From the NCBI RefSeq assembly GCF_037975245.1, contig NC_092582.1, forward strand, positions 6,858,001 through 6,922,000: a stretch of DNA of 64,000 bases, given 5' to 3'. Shown piece by piece: positions 50,216 through 60,449 of the stretch. Position 1 is the stretch's first letter, and each line of letters starts with the position of its first letter. The position numbers and the translations under genes are program-made. Below the pieces are notes generated by a model that was not told the origin of the DNA, ran no database searches, and worked only from the letters and a program-made list of their open reading frames with translations. This DNA comes from Apostichopus japonicus (Eukaryota; Echinodermata; Holothuroidea; Aspidochirotida; Stichopodidae).

Positions 50216-51508
50216 GACATGGAACCAGTAAACTATAGCATAGATCAGCTTCAAATTTTTGGACAGCTGTTTGAGTTGATTTTGGTCTTTCTTACACATT
50301 TTATACCAAAATCCAATAGCAATCATGCAGATCGTTACAGCGGCGTGAATGATTCCCCGGGGGACAAAGATTATAGAAGGGGTCCTCTAAAGGGAGCGCA
50401 ACGAGCAAACTTTCGAAATTTTTACCGCAAGGCTGGCGCAATTTGATTCGGTTCCCAAATCTTTTTGATAATATTGAACTTGTCACTTTTGAATAGTGTT
50501 AAATAATTTCACCATTACATAGTTTAAATAGTATTTTTTTAATTACTGTTTATATGTTTATGCTTATGACATATTCATGGTGGACGTGGTTTTGTAAAAC
50601 ATGGGTTAAAAACCTAATAAGGTGCTGTAAATGAGCAATTAAGCGATGCATGCTGCTAGTTGATGATGTATATTGTGTACCTTTGTGCACTCGACTTTAG
50701 GATTCACAAAAGATTACTTCACATGACAGGAAGTGTTGAGGGACTCGACTAACCGACATCCTCTAGCGCGACGGTATATAAATATTGTGGGTGGGGGTGT
50801 GTACGTAAATACTTTCTACAGTATTTTACTCATTAGCTATTGGTTCTTGCCTACCTTATATAATGTACGGCATATATGCAATGGTGACTTTATTGTCAAG
50901 TTTGCTTCCATTTTGCTTCCTTTGGTAAAACTGACATGTAACAGAACTATATACGTAACACCTGTAGAGTCGTCGGTAGCTACCTAGATATAATACACAT
51001 ATGGGCATATCTTATCAAACATATTTTCGATATTGTCACAGTGCACGATTTCGTAAATATATGGTTGGAGTTAATAAAGAAGGTCTCGCAAAGCTGCTTC
51101 AATCAAGCCACACAAATCATTTTTAAATTACCCGGTGTCCCTCAAATGCACTATCGATCGCCATCAGATAGCTTTTGAGTCCGACAATACGGAAAATGTC
51201 AGTAATGAACATAACCCAAGAAAAGTTCCTTCAAGCACTGCCAATTAAGTCAGAGATTGGGAGTCAGGTTAGGATCGGCATATTTATCTAACTTGACCTA
51301 TATCCAACAAGTAACATCTTCAGTGCGTGGGTGCCTTAAATTTATCGGTGTTAGGGTAATCAATCTATAATACGCATGGCAGAATTTTAGAAATTTATAA
51401 GTACCGGTACCACTGCCGTTAAACTCATTAAAACCTTGCGATCATTGAAAACTCTACAACAGTGACGTCGTGATGAGGAAAAAGAAAACCTTTTTCGTTT
51501 GTTTTCAG
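50216..51508. other. Unannotated sequence
   Basis: A 92-codon plus-strand frame at 50168-50446 begins inside the minisatellite and lacks support. The stretch precedes the exon candidate at 51.51 kb and is probably intron or intergenic. Confidence 0.4.
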
Positions 51509-51583
51509 ACGTGAAACATGGCATGAAAGACGGTACTTATAAACTGAAGGAAGTTACGGTTGCATTTGGAGATGTGGAGCAGA
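51509..51583 (+). CDS. Internal coding exon, 75 nt, unknown protein
   Basis: Both splice sites are strong: a pyrimidine-rich CTTTTTCGTTTGTTTTCAG acceptor ending at 51508 and a GTAAGTAT donor starting at 51584. The exon is symmetric (phase 1 in, phase 1 out), adding 25 residues. The encoded segment reads VKHGMKDGTYKLKEVTVAF, then GDVEQ: mixed charged and beta-branched residues consistent with a beta-hairpin (KLKEVTVAF) between turns (DGTY, FGD). Codons include GC-ending ones against an AT-rich background. Symmetric 1-1 exons are common in extracellular modular proteins, but I cannot name a domain. No neighbouring exons recognised. Confidence 0.5.
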
Positions 51584-52832
51584 GTAAGTATTTTTTTAAA
51601 CATGTGGAGCGGATATCGAATATAGGCCTTCATCAACATACATTAACATTAACATTCATTAACATTGCCATTTCAACATATACATACCATAGGATATCTT
51701 GGAAATGAACCGTGCATATTGTACGCATGGGATACTATAGCATATATTTATGATAACCTTAGTACATATATCACCTCATGTTGCAGTATTACCTTGCCTA
51801 TATCGGTATCACTATATATATATTCCGTCATCTCCAACGAATTCGGAGATGTGCGTAGAAAGTTAAAAATTGTTTTCACGCACTGTATAGTACATGGTTT
51901 GCATTGTTATATAAACAAACACGCACTAGATATGTATACTGTTGTGTCCAAAGTAGCATAATTATTCCAAACACGTATACATGTGTTCTTAATTCGTCAG
52001 AATTTGCCAGCACCAATAACGTCTGGTAGCCTTAGCATTGAAAAAGTAATATGTATATTGTTTTATAAGACAAGTATTTTCAAGGTAATATTTAAAAACA
52101 ATCGCTGGAAATGTCAGAACGCTCATCTTAATATTTTTGCTAGTTTGTGTTGTTTTATTATTCATGTTGTGGCATTAAGTTTATCAATTTTGACAAAAGA
52201 AATCTCTGCTAAAGGAATTCCCATTTAAATAGTTCATGGAGAAGTCAAAAAGCGTATTAGTTTTGGTTAACATTATTTCAAGGAGAAGTCATATTTTCCC
52301 CTCTCTCTCCCCCTCGGGACACTCAGCAAATTAGACGTTAACATGACAACTACTAGATTGTAAATGTAAACACTATTTGTTTCCAAGATAAGATTCCAGA
52401 TAATTTGCTGCATCATCTAACTGTGGAACGCGGTATTCGATGAAAGAAAAATGAAAACAGGGAGGGAAGAAATTGAGAACATCTCCAAAACTCCTGATTA
52501 AACGTCAGAGGAACAAGGAAAGACGACTGGATTAAAGCACATGATGAAGACTAGAGGAACCATCCACCACATATAAACCTGCCACGTTATTTTATAATGT
52601 GAAGTTCGTAGAGATGATTCTTGAACATAAGCAGTTATGCATTGTTAAAAGATATTTAGAATATATTGTGTGGAATATTATGTAGTAGATAAAATATTTA
52701 TGAGAAATAACGTGTACTCAGTTAGAAGAAGTTATAATGTAATTTTTATCTATATAGTCTGACATGGGCTAAAGTTTCGAGATTATTGTTTTCTTTTAAT
52801 GTTCTAACATATATTAGAGTAAAATCAAAATC
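51584..52832. other. Probable intron sequence
   Basis: AT-rich sequence after the 51.5 kb donor, with chance frames at 51665-51961 and 51983-52228. No acceptor plus coding block recognised. Confidence 0.35.
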
Positions 52833-52902
52833 AAAATAAAGCTGTTAGCAAACTGCTTATCCACTAGAGAGCCTGCGTAAGAGAATGTGTAAAAGTAAGT
52901 TG

Positions 52903-52941
52903 ACCTGACGTTTCGATCCTAGCAGGATCTTCTTCAGAGGC
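52903..52941 (-). ncRNA. Second hammerhead-like motif, minus strand
   Basis: The minus strand reads GCCT, CTGAAGA, A, GATCC-TGCTA-GGATC, GAAA, C, GTC, AGGT. Stem I is GCCT/AGGT with one G-U pair. The same layout and the same extra A occur as in the plus-strand motif in the neighbouring copy. The two remaining arms (near 52955-53000 plus and 53135-53170 minus) have lost core bases. Confidence 0.4.
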
Positions 52942-53186
52942 TAAATTGTCATCTTGTGCCTCTGGAGAAGACTATGCTTAGATCAAAACGTCATGCCCTC
53001 TTACTTTTACACGAAAAGTAAAATAGATATGTAGTATGCATTTTTATTAAGATATAAATATAAAATAAAGCTGTTAGCAAACTGCTTATCCACTAGAGAG
53101 CCTGCGTAAGAGAATGTGTAAAAGTAAGTTGACCTGACGTTTCGATCCTATAGCAGAATCTTTTTCCCAGGCTAAGAGAGCTTCAT

Positions 53187-53224
53187 GCCTCTGAAGAAGA
53201 TCCTGCTCGGATCGAAACGTCAGG
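53187..53224 (+). ncRNA. Hammerhead-like ribozyme motif
   Basis: In order: GCCT (stem I), CTGAAGA (core, fits CUGANGA), one extra A, GATCC-TGCTC-GGATC (5-bp stem II with a 5-nt loop), GAAA (core), C, GTC (cleavage triplet), AGGC (stem I, complementary to GCCT). Stem III is reduced to the self-complementary ACGT, as reported for hammerheads of Penelope-like retroelements, which act as dimers. The extra A before stem II departs from the consensus. Activity is unproven. Confidence 0.4.
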
Positions 53225-53243
53225 CCAACTTACTTTTACACAT

Positions 53244-54184
53244 ATATTAAAGCAGTATAACATTATAGCCACGCGTGACCTGCACGGCAACTTATAGACA
53301 CTTCACTATTATAGGGAACATTATTTATGTCCCACTATAATGTTGCCCTTTTTATTCTGCTTTGAACTGTTAGTCACAATCCTAGGCTTGTAAGAAGGAG
53401 GAAACTATTCAAATAGGCCTAATCGATAAAACACCTTGCAAGATCAATTTTCACTCATCCGTAAAAAATATAAAAAATAAATTACAAATCAACATACGCT
53501 CCATCCCGCTAGATTGTCTTGCCTTAAATTTATTGTCGGCAACATCATTCGTTTCTGATGAATGAGTTAACTTGTTACTACGGGTTTCTATGATTGCTTC
53601 CTAATAAAGAGTGTCAATATACCTTAATGTAATACGAGAGGGGATCATGTTATTACAACAAGACACATTGTTAATAAGATATGTCTTACATATATCTGGC
53701 GGATTATGATGTATCTTTGTCATGTATCATTTGAGGATCGTGATATACTTGATCATGTAAAACTCATTATTGTAATTCCATGCATGAGTTGTTCAGATAT
53801 TAACACAGAGTACATCAACACAACAACAAAAAAAACGAAGAAAAAAAAAAGCAACCCCAAATTAAGCTATCAGACATGAAAGAAACCAGTGGTAATTATT
53901 GGCTTAAAGCTTCCTGTGATCATCATCATCATTATCATCATCTCCATCATCGAGGGAGAGAGAAATATTTGTCACGAAACTGATTCTTTTGAGCCATAGT
54001 GAAGTTTATGATGTGAAATAAAGGGAAATATGACATTACATGAGAAATATAAAGTTAAAAGAGTCTGTGTGTACGTTGTCCAACTTGTATATTGATTGTT
54101 TTTGTTGCAACTGCTGATGTAAGCCCTGTCACACAAACTACCGTACTCGTAATGAAAAGTTTTTCCCTTTGCTGTCGTTTCATC
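53244..54184. other. Unannotated sequence with (ATC)n
   Basis: Holds an imperfect (ATC)n trinucleotide repeat at 53918-53951 and an A-rich patch near 53825-53850. No supported gene. Confidence 0.5.
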
Positions 54185-54225
54185 CAGTGGCGCCCCCAGC
54201 CCCCCCCCCCCCGTTCCTACGCCCT
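54185..54225 (+). mobile_element. Decayed hAT-like terminal fragment with poly(C)
   Basis: CAGTGGCGCCCCCAGC, poly(C)14, then GTTCCTACGCC. The CAGTGGCG start and the TACGCC end near a GGAAC/GTTCC core resemble the paired ends of short hAT-type elements. The right CACTG end is missing, so this is only a relic. Confidence 0.35.
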
Positions 54226-54771
54226 TGGTTTCATCCATTGATTAAGTTAATGTTTGGTTGGATAAAACCATTGTTCCGATATTTTGGGGTTTCCAAGTGC
54301 CGCAGGGTTTACAGGGTTTTGTATACCTTTCGAACGGTCCACATGTGACTGTACTTTGACCACCCATGTGTTCTATAGATAGTATGCAGGCTATCATCTT
54401 TAGAGTGTCAGTGTGAAATACATATTGCGCTTAAGTTATTACTTTTAACAACAACATTAATTGGAATATATTGTAGACATTTGAAACATTTCCTTTACCA
54501 GTCTAAGTTGTATTTTTGTATAATACTTTTAATTTAGAATGCAGCAGACCAATATGTCAGATCCTCAAATGCGACACAAAAGTCAATTGGAAAACATAAA
54601 ACTGTTATATGGTCTCATCTTACATATTTACAATGTTACATTCTAAGGAAGGACTGCACGGATTGATAGTCGCTCAAGAGTCTCGCTATGTTGTATGCAT
54701 GCAGTTAAAAGATCATGTTTCGGTTGATAAGTTAGATTTTATGGAGCAAAGGGATACCATTAGGAGTGTTA

Positions 54772-55008
54772 GGAGTGTTAGCTCAGTGGTTAACGCTGGT
54801 GCCTTTCAATCATAAGGTCTCGAGTTCGAGTCACTCCAAGATTAATGTATGTCATCCAGTTACAGAGTTGCTGACAATTCATAATCATGGACGTTAAATA
54901 TGAATCTAAGAGATTGACTTCGGTCAGCTTGCGGCTTTGGTAAGCCAATGAGGCTTCTTCCGCGAGTTCCTGCTTGCAGGAGGATCTAACATACATACAA
55001 TACATGTA
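54772..55008 (+). mobile_element. tRNA-derived SINE, full-length, plus strand
   Basis: Best copy of the family. The head (54772-54838) has GGAGTGTTAGCTCAGTGG (A box), CCTT...AAGG anticodon-like pairing and GAGTTCGAGTCACTCC (B box), with GGAGTG/CACTCC pairing like an acceptor stem. The body includes CCAGTTACAGAGTTGCTGAC, GGACGTTAAATATGAATCTA and GGTCAGCTTGCGGCTTTGGT; the end has CCTGCTTGCAGGAGGATC and an ATACATACATAC-like tail. GGAGTGTTA is duplicated just before the start (54763 and 54772). Loop length and a missing U33 argue against a functional tRNA. Confidence 0.92.
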
Positions 55009-57623
55009 TACATTAACATCAAGGGATTAACTTAGGAACTGACGTCAGCATCAAATGAGCCTTAAAGGATCATTTCAGAGATTAAATATATATTATAAAG
55101 TTAATAACTTGAATTACGGAATAGCTATAGTAACATCACTAACACTCAAAATTGTCCTCTTTAACAAATCATATCAATATTGAACATTTCCCGAAAGACT
55201 TTTCTTTTAACGTATTAGTTATACTAATGCATACATATTGTATACAGAATAGGTCTATATACATAAATTGAAGTTCAGTTCTCGGTAAAAAAACACGCGC
55301 ATGGATACACACACGACAATATGACACAATTTACGTAACGCAAGCGCAAGCGCCACGCACAAAACCCTACAAAAACAAACCCTCACTGCCTTACGTCATT
55401 TATCTCACTGACCTATTATGATGAGTGATTTTACAGAAAATGGACAGTTCCCTCGACATATCCAAATATATTTAGGACATATCCCTCGCGCTCCTCCAAC
55501 TTTGTCTCTCTTTTTTTTTCATTTTCCCTTTTTCTGGTTTTGTTTATGCACCATGGCCGAGATTTTAGACGTAATACTTTTTTTTTATAGTTTAGCCATC
55601 AATTGACCTTTCTGGTATTCTCAACCGTCCAGGTAAACATAGGCCTATCTAGTTCAATCAAGTTGATCGCTGAATTTAGAATGGTCTGTTCATGACACAT
55701 CTGTATCACTAGCTCTTTATCATAAGCTAGACGGTCTCGCAGGATAGTCACGCTGATTATGAGCTTTTCGTGGACTGGAAACGATAAATCCTTTACCTGC
55801 ATGCAAATGCCAAAACAAAGATCGAGGTAAAGTTAGTGTCTCTCACTCAAGTCACTATTAATCATGTTCCTGTACAAAATGATGCACAGTTAAATATCGA
55901 CTGAAGTGGGCAATGAAAGGGGAAAATGAGAGGGGAGGTGATGTCAACTAGAATATACAAAACTCACAACATGTGAGTATATACAATTCTTCAAGACATG
56001 TCTCTGCCAAAGAGTATTTTGTCGAACCATGCATCTTCTTTAGTTGCAATGTGAACGCTCCATTTGTTGATTGATAAAATATATATATTAAACTGTCGTT
56101 CTATTGTTGAATTATAATAGATAACCACTTTAACTTGGAGCATGCCCTTAGTCTGTATATATGCTTGATAGAGTTCAAGATATGATTTGTCGCTGTGTTA
56201 CTGTCTATCAAGGAGCAGCCTTGAGTGTAATGAATTTTGTAATACCGAGTGCACACATGTTGACCAGATGATATATACAAAACAGCAAAACGATACATTC
56301 TTCGACGCATTGGTCCGAAACAATAAATCGAGTTCTTAATGTTTAATGCGATTCAAATCTGGTTAAAGACCTACTGATAAATGTCACAGATGTTGTCTAT
56401 AGCTGATTCTGAAATAAATCGTGAAGGTTGACAGTAATACAGGGGCATAGAGAGCTTTAACAATTTGTGTTAAGGGGAGATGCGTAAAGAAAAAGAAATG
56501 TTTGGATGGGTTCTAAAATAAGGCTTTTTCGTGTGCATTTACCAATAGCTTTTTTTGCCTTTATGATATTGGGGTGGGGGGGGGGGGTTGGAGAGAGAAT
56601 GACGCATACTCCTGCTCACTTTCTCTCAAAGGTGTGGCAAAGAACCCCCTCCCCCCACCCCTCAATTTGCCCTCCTCATTTATTTGCAAAGCGACAATAA
56701 TAGCCACGATTTCAGATATGGTTCAGTTCATCATCATTTTGCTTATTGCATTTTATGAGCATGTATGCCAATAATTCAGCATTTCCATCCATAAATTATC
56801 ACTCAATTGAATTGAAACGTTTGCCCGTTCTCAACAACATAAACGTTTCTATCGCAATAATATTAAAATGTAATTGATCTTTCCTGGAAATCTTCATCTA
56901 TAGAGTTATTTCATAGCAGGGTTACTGATAGACTTTATCCGTCAGGAATAATATATAGGTCTAGTGGTTGCTTATTAACAGAAAAATCAACATCGGCAGG
57001 TTTCAGGTTTCGAAAAAGACACCGTAACATTAAAACACAGCATATCAATGGCGGTCTCAAATTGATACAGAAAATAACTACTCACCCCTGACATTTTGAA
57101 AGTCTAGGTAAAATTGATTATTACCGTTATCTTTTTTGAAGGAAACCAAAGTTTATGCGAAACCTGAATAATATACGAAAGCTTGACTCCACACATCGTT
57201 GGACAGATGAGGTTTATGACACAAAATACAGTAAAAATTAACACAGCAGTGGATCACTGTTTCATAACAAAAGTTCGTCGTTAGTAGCATAACGCTGTAG
57301 GTATAAACACAATACGTCGGAATCCTTCATGCAGTTCTTTTCAATTGACATAAACAATATGATTCGAATTGGAATTGAAGTAAGGCACCACTTGACAATA
57401 ACGAACAAATTACATTTGAATATTCTCGTTTGCCAATGATGGATTCGGGATTCACCTGTTTGAAATTACAGCTAATCCATATGTACAGAGAATATTACTC
57501 TGGGCGATGACCTTTCTACAAGAAAGCGATTTACCAGTGTTCTTTCCCTGCTTAATATTTCTTTTCCCGTTGGGAATCTCACTGAAAATTTGAAGGTATA
57601 CCTTCATTAGTACTTTTCTCTGA
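55009..57623. other. Unannotated sequence
   Basis: Contains a segment from CCTTAAAGGATCATTTCAGA at 55061 like that at 33140, a poly(G) tract at about 56577-56588 and complementary C-rich runs at 56647-56662. No supported gene. Confidence 0.4.
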
Positions 57624-57893
57624 TATGTTTTCTACGTTTTCTTCGCCACTGGTTTTGTTGTCGCTCGATTACTCAAATTTGTAGATAATAAAATGAATAT
57701 GGTTCTAATTTTATAGATGTATTTGTGCCTCAGAATAACTTAGCATAACTCATTTTTGTTATGTGTTCTACGTTTTTTTTTTCGCCACTGGCATTGTTTT
57801 CACTCGATTACTCAAGTTTATAAATAATAAAATGAATATGGTTTTATTTATATAGATGTATTTGTGCCTTAGCATAACTCATTTTCAAATTTA
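57624..57893 (+). repeat. 136-bp tandem duplication
   Basis: The copy at 57624-57759 recurs at 57760-57893 with about ten differences. Shared landmarks: TTCTACGTTTT, TTCGCCACTGG, CTCGATTACTCAA, AATAAAATGAATATGGTT and TATAGATGTATTTGTGCCT, ending at AGCATAACTCATTTT in both. Non-coding. Confidence 0.93.
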
Positions 57894-58035
57894 ACGATTT
57901 GAAAAAAGAAAGAAAACAAATCTGTTATTTTGTATTATATTTTAAAGACCAGTCACTCAATGCAAGATAGAGCACGGGCACGAAATCCAGACAACTTGAT
58001 CCACTTTCATCCCCAGTTACCACACATGCAAGTGT

Positions 58036-58145
58036 ATTTATTTATTTTACAGAAATTATATAGCGCCCTATCAAATATAAAATCGCTCTAAAGCGCTTTA
58101 CAATAAAATAAATCATACAAATAAAGAAAATAAACAATAAATGGA
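58036..58145. repeat. Interspersed repeat with TATAGCGCC/GGCGC-type core
   Basis: ATTATATAGCGCCCTATCAA followed by AATCGCTCTAAAGCGCTTTA and CAATAAAATAAATC. This TATAGCGC...AAAGCGCTTTACAATAAA phrase is familiar to me from dispersed repeats in many animal genomes. Only one copy is in this window, so its borders are approximate. Confidence 0.4.
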
Positions 58146-59310
58146 TGTTAAAGATACAGAGATAAAAAGGTAAAACGAGTTTAAATAGTAGAGAGGCAAA
58201 ATAAGTGCAAAATTAAAATTAATTGTAAACATGATAAAAATGAAATGGACTATAACCAAATGATTAGGACGGTTTTTTACGTCACGTGAGTATCACGAAT
58301 CCATCACTGGAAAGGGAATACATACGATTTCCATCATTGAAAAGGGAATTCATACACATGATCAGGTTAAAGGTTGGTGAACAATATGTGTACTGTCTAA
58401 ACATGATCACTTGATATTAGCCAAAATGCTATACTTCAAGTCTAAAGTAAGAGTTATGTTTGCAATCTATACAATTTATTGCAATTAGAAACGGTACTTA
58501 CATGAAGAATCCTCGTAAGAATTATGTGAGTTTTTCGATAGTCATGATGAATTGTGATTAACCAATTTAGTTATAAAGTCTAACAAGTATGAATATTCAG
58601 TAGATATGGGATATGTTTGATTATTTAACTAAACTACATGGTAATAAAGAAGTATGTTTATTTACCCCTTCTTTTTTCGTAATGTGCAACTGTGTTTGAA
58701 CCATCCTGAAACTATATCGAAGACCTAGAAATAATGTCATCGAATGGAAAGATTTGGAAAGTAAGCACAGTAAAGGTTGAAATATCTTACGTTTGCCACA
58801 TGTATATTTACACAGTTGTAAAGCATATAAAGCGCGTTTAGAGATGTCCGTACCGGGGTTAAAAATTTAAGGCCTCCTTTGGTCAAGAGATCGGTTTTGT
58901 TACCGATAGTAGTACTAGAGATATACCACGTGCAAGAAGAACCTTCTACTCTTAATGTGGTGTTAACCGAACATCTCAATAAGAGATAATGACTCAAATT
59001 AATCGATTTTGAAGAAAAAATAAATCAATCAATATTGTGATCATAACACATTGATTGCTAAAGAAAGGAGTCTTTTTAACCATATTACAAACACATTTTG
59101 ATAGATGTTTACTTACATGTACCGTACCTATACTTTTCTCATATTTCGTAACAACGAACATGATGTAGTTGCATTGAGTTTATTAATGAGTGTGAGTCAG
59201 TTAAGTCATTGCACACATTAAATGTATATTCCGTTGACCCTGATTAATTGCTTACTATAATGCTGGAAATTGTCCACATCTCTGGGTCGTACCCATATCC
59301 CCGTAGCATT
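58146..59310. other. Unannotated sequence
   Basis: A repeated TCCATCA(C/T)TG(G/A)AAAGGGAAT phrase occurs at about 58300 and 58330. An 86-codon minus-strand frame at 58737-58997 has weak Ig-like spacing but no splice support. Confidence 0.4.
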
Positions 59311-59563
59311 TGTATATTAGATCCTCCTGAAAGCAGGAACTCGCGAAGATGCCACATTGGCTTATCAAAGCCGCAAGCTGACCGAAGTCAGTCTCTTAGA
59401 TAAATATGAATCTTACTTAGATTCATATTTTACGTCCATGATTATGAATTGTCAATTCTCAACAACTCTGTAACTGGACGACATACATCAATCTTGGACT
59501 GACTCGAACCGGGGACCTAACGATTGGAAGGATCTGGCGTTAACCACTGAGCTAACACTCCAC
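59311..59563 (-). mobile_element. tRNA-derived SINE, full-length, minus strand
   Basis: On the minus strand: GTGGAGTGTTAGCTCAGTGG, then a B-box-like CCGGTTCGAGTCAGTCC, the body, and a 3' hairpin CCTGCTTTCAGGAGGATC. The body has a local duplication of the AAATATGAATCT phrase (59402-59434) absent from other copies. The tail has decayed. Confidence 0.92.
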
Positions 59564-60342
59564 ATTCAGTTGAAAGCGAAGATAATTTTTTACAAAAACT
59601 GTTCGGGTATTTTGTGATTGTATCTCAAGAGCTGAATGAATGTCATCATGGCAATTCAGCTGACTTTTCTTTTGAAAGCCAAAAGAGTTTAGTAGGCTAA
59701 CCAGTACATCTCCTCAAAACCAAAAGCAATCACTCGAACAATCTTCAAGGAAGCAAAAACGAAAATGACAGTTTGTCCTATATTTGGTTAATAAGTGATA
59801 AAAATGACATTTTGGAAGAATTCTATGACTTAAACTATATTGACGAAGCGTGCGAACATATGGCTGGTGCGTTAAAAGTATTCAAGAGTAAAATTGGCAT
59901 TTACTATTTAAGTGTTATTACAGGAACAATGGCACACATACGGATTGCTCACTCTTTGACATTTCATACAACGTAAAGAAAGTCACATCAATTAAAAGAA
60001 AAGGGCAATTATCCCCTTAACTGGGCCGATGTGTAGTAAATAATTGTTTATCCGACTTTTCAAAGGTCGTTTATGTTCTCTCATATCATATAAAAATAAA
60101 ATTTATGCATTTCTTAAAGACGTTTAGCTACGACCCAAGTCATGTGGTATTTTAGCAATGGTACCGAACTTTCAACATTCCACAAATATCTATAACTATC
60201 AAAAGTAAATATTTTCTATTAGTGGTAGGGAGATGGAGAGGGGGAGGGGGAGGGGAGGGGCGGATCACCATGCCCCTTACAAACTCATTCAAGAAAACAA
60301 AGCAGCTATGATTAGCAGTAGCACAGCCTTTCACAATTATAG
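59564..60342. other. Unannotated sequence
   Basis: Includes a G-rich purine tract at 60231-60262 (GGGGGAGGGGGAGGGGAGGG). A 67-codon plus-strand frame at 59773-59976 has a protein-like acidic stretch (DKNDILEEFYDLNYIDEA) but weak splice sites; not called. Confidence 0.35.
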
Positions 60343-60449
60343 ACCTAGTCTAAATATGGATGTGATGGAGGATGGAGGAGACTCACCCGACACTCAACCT
60401 GGGAATGGCCTTTCACGAATCCAGGGTTACAGCCTGACCACCACCACTG
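60343..60449 (+). CDS. Coding exon candidate, unknown protein
   Basis: A TTTCACAATTATAG acceptor (AG at 60341-60342) and an ACTG|GTAATTA donor at 60449/60450 bound 107 nt with one clearly preferred frame. The peptide reads PSLNMDVMEDGGDSPDTQPG, then NGLSRIQGYSLTTTT. GC content is near one half and codon use differs sharply from the flanks. An ATG at 60357 (AAATATGGATG) has acceptable initiation context, so this could also be a first coding exon starting MDVMEDGG, with the open frame upstream to 60270 as leader. The acidic, Gly/Pro/Ser-rich sequence looks like a disordered N-terminal or linker segment. Family not recognised. Confidence 0.4.

Larger units (their letters stand above)
52833..53243. 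mobile_element. Duplicated palindromic repeat with hammerhead-like arms
   Basis: Two tandem copies 229 bp apart (starts 52833 and 53062), each beginning AAAATAAAGCTGTTAGC and CCACTAGAGAGCCTGCG. Each contains an inverted repeat bounded by TGTAAAAGTAAGTTG and its complement (52887-53012 and 53115-53242). The arms contain the phrase TGACGTTTCGATCCT on one side and AGGATC/GGATCGAAACGTCA on the other. Arms at 52903-52941 (minus) and 53187-53224 (plus) match the layout of a type I hammerhead with minimal stem III. Similar phrases are common in non-autonomous repeats of marine invertebrates. Confidence 0.8.

Noticed and set aside
54772-54838. Genuine tRNA gene
   Set aside because: Head is followed by a conserved non-tRNA body and tail and recurs elsewhere; loop geometry is off. 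It is a SINE head.
59773-59976. Exon encoding an acidic helix-like peptide
   Set aside because: Peptide is plausible but the acceptor and donor are weak and codons are AT-rich; left uncalled.
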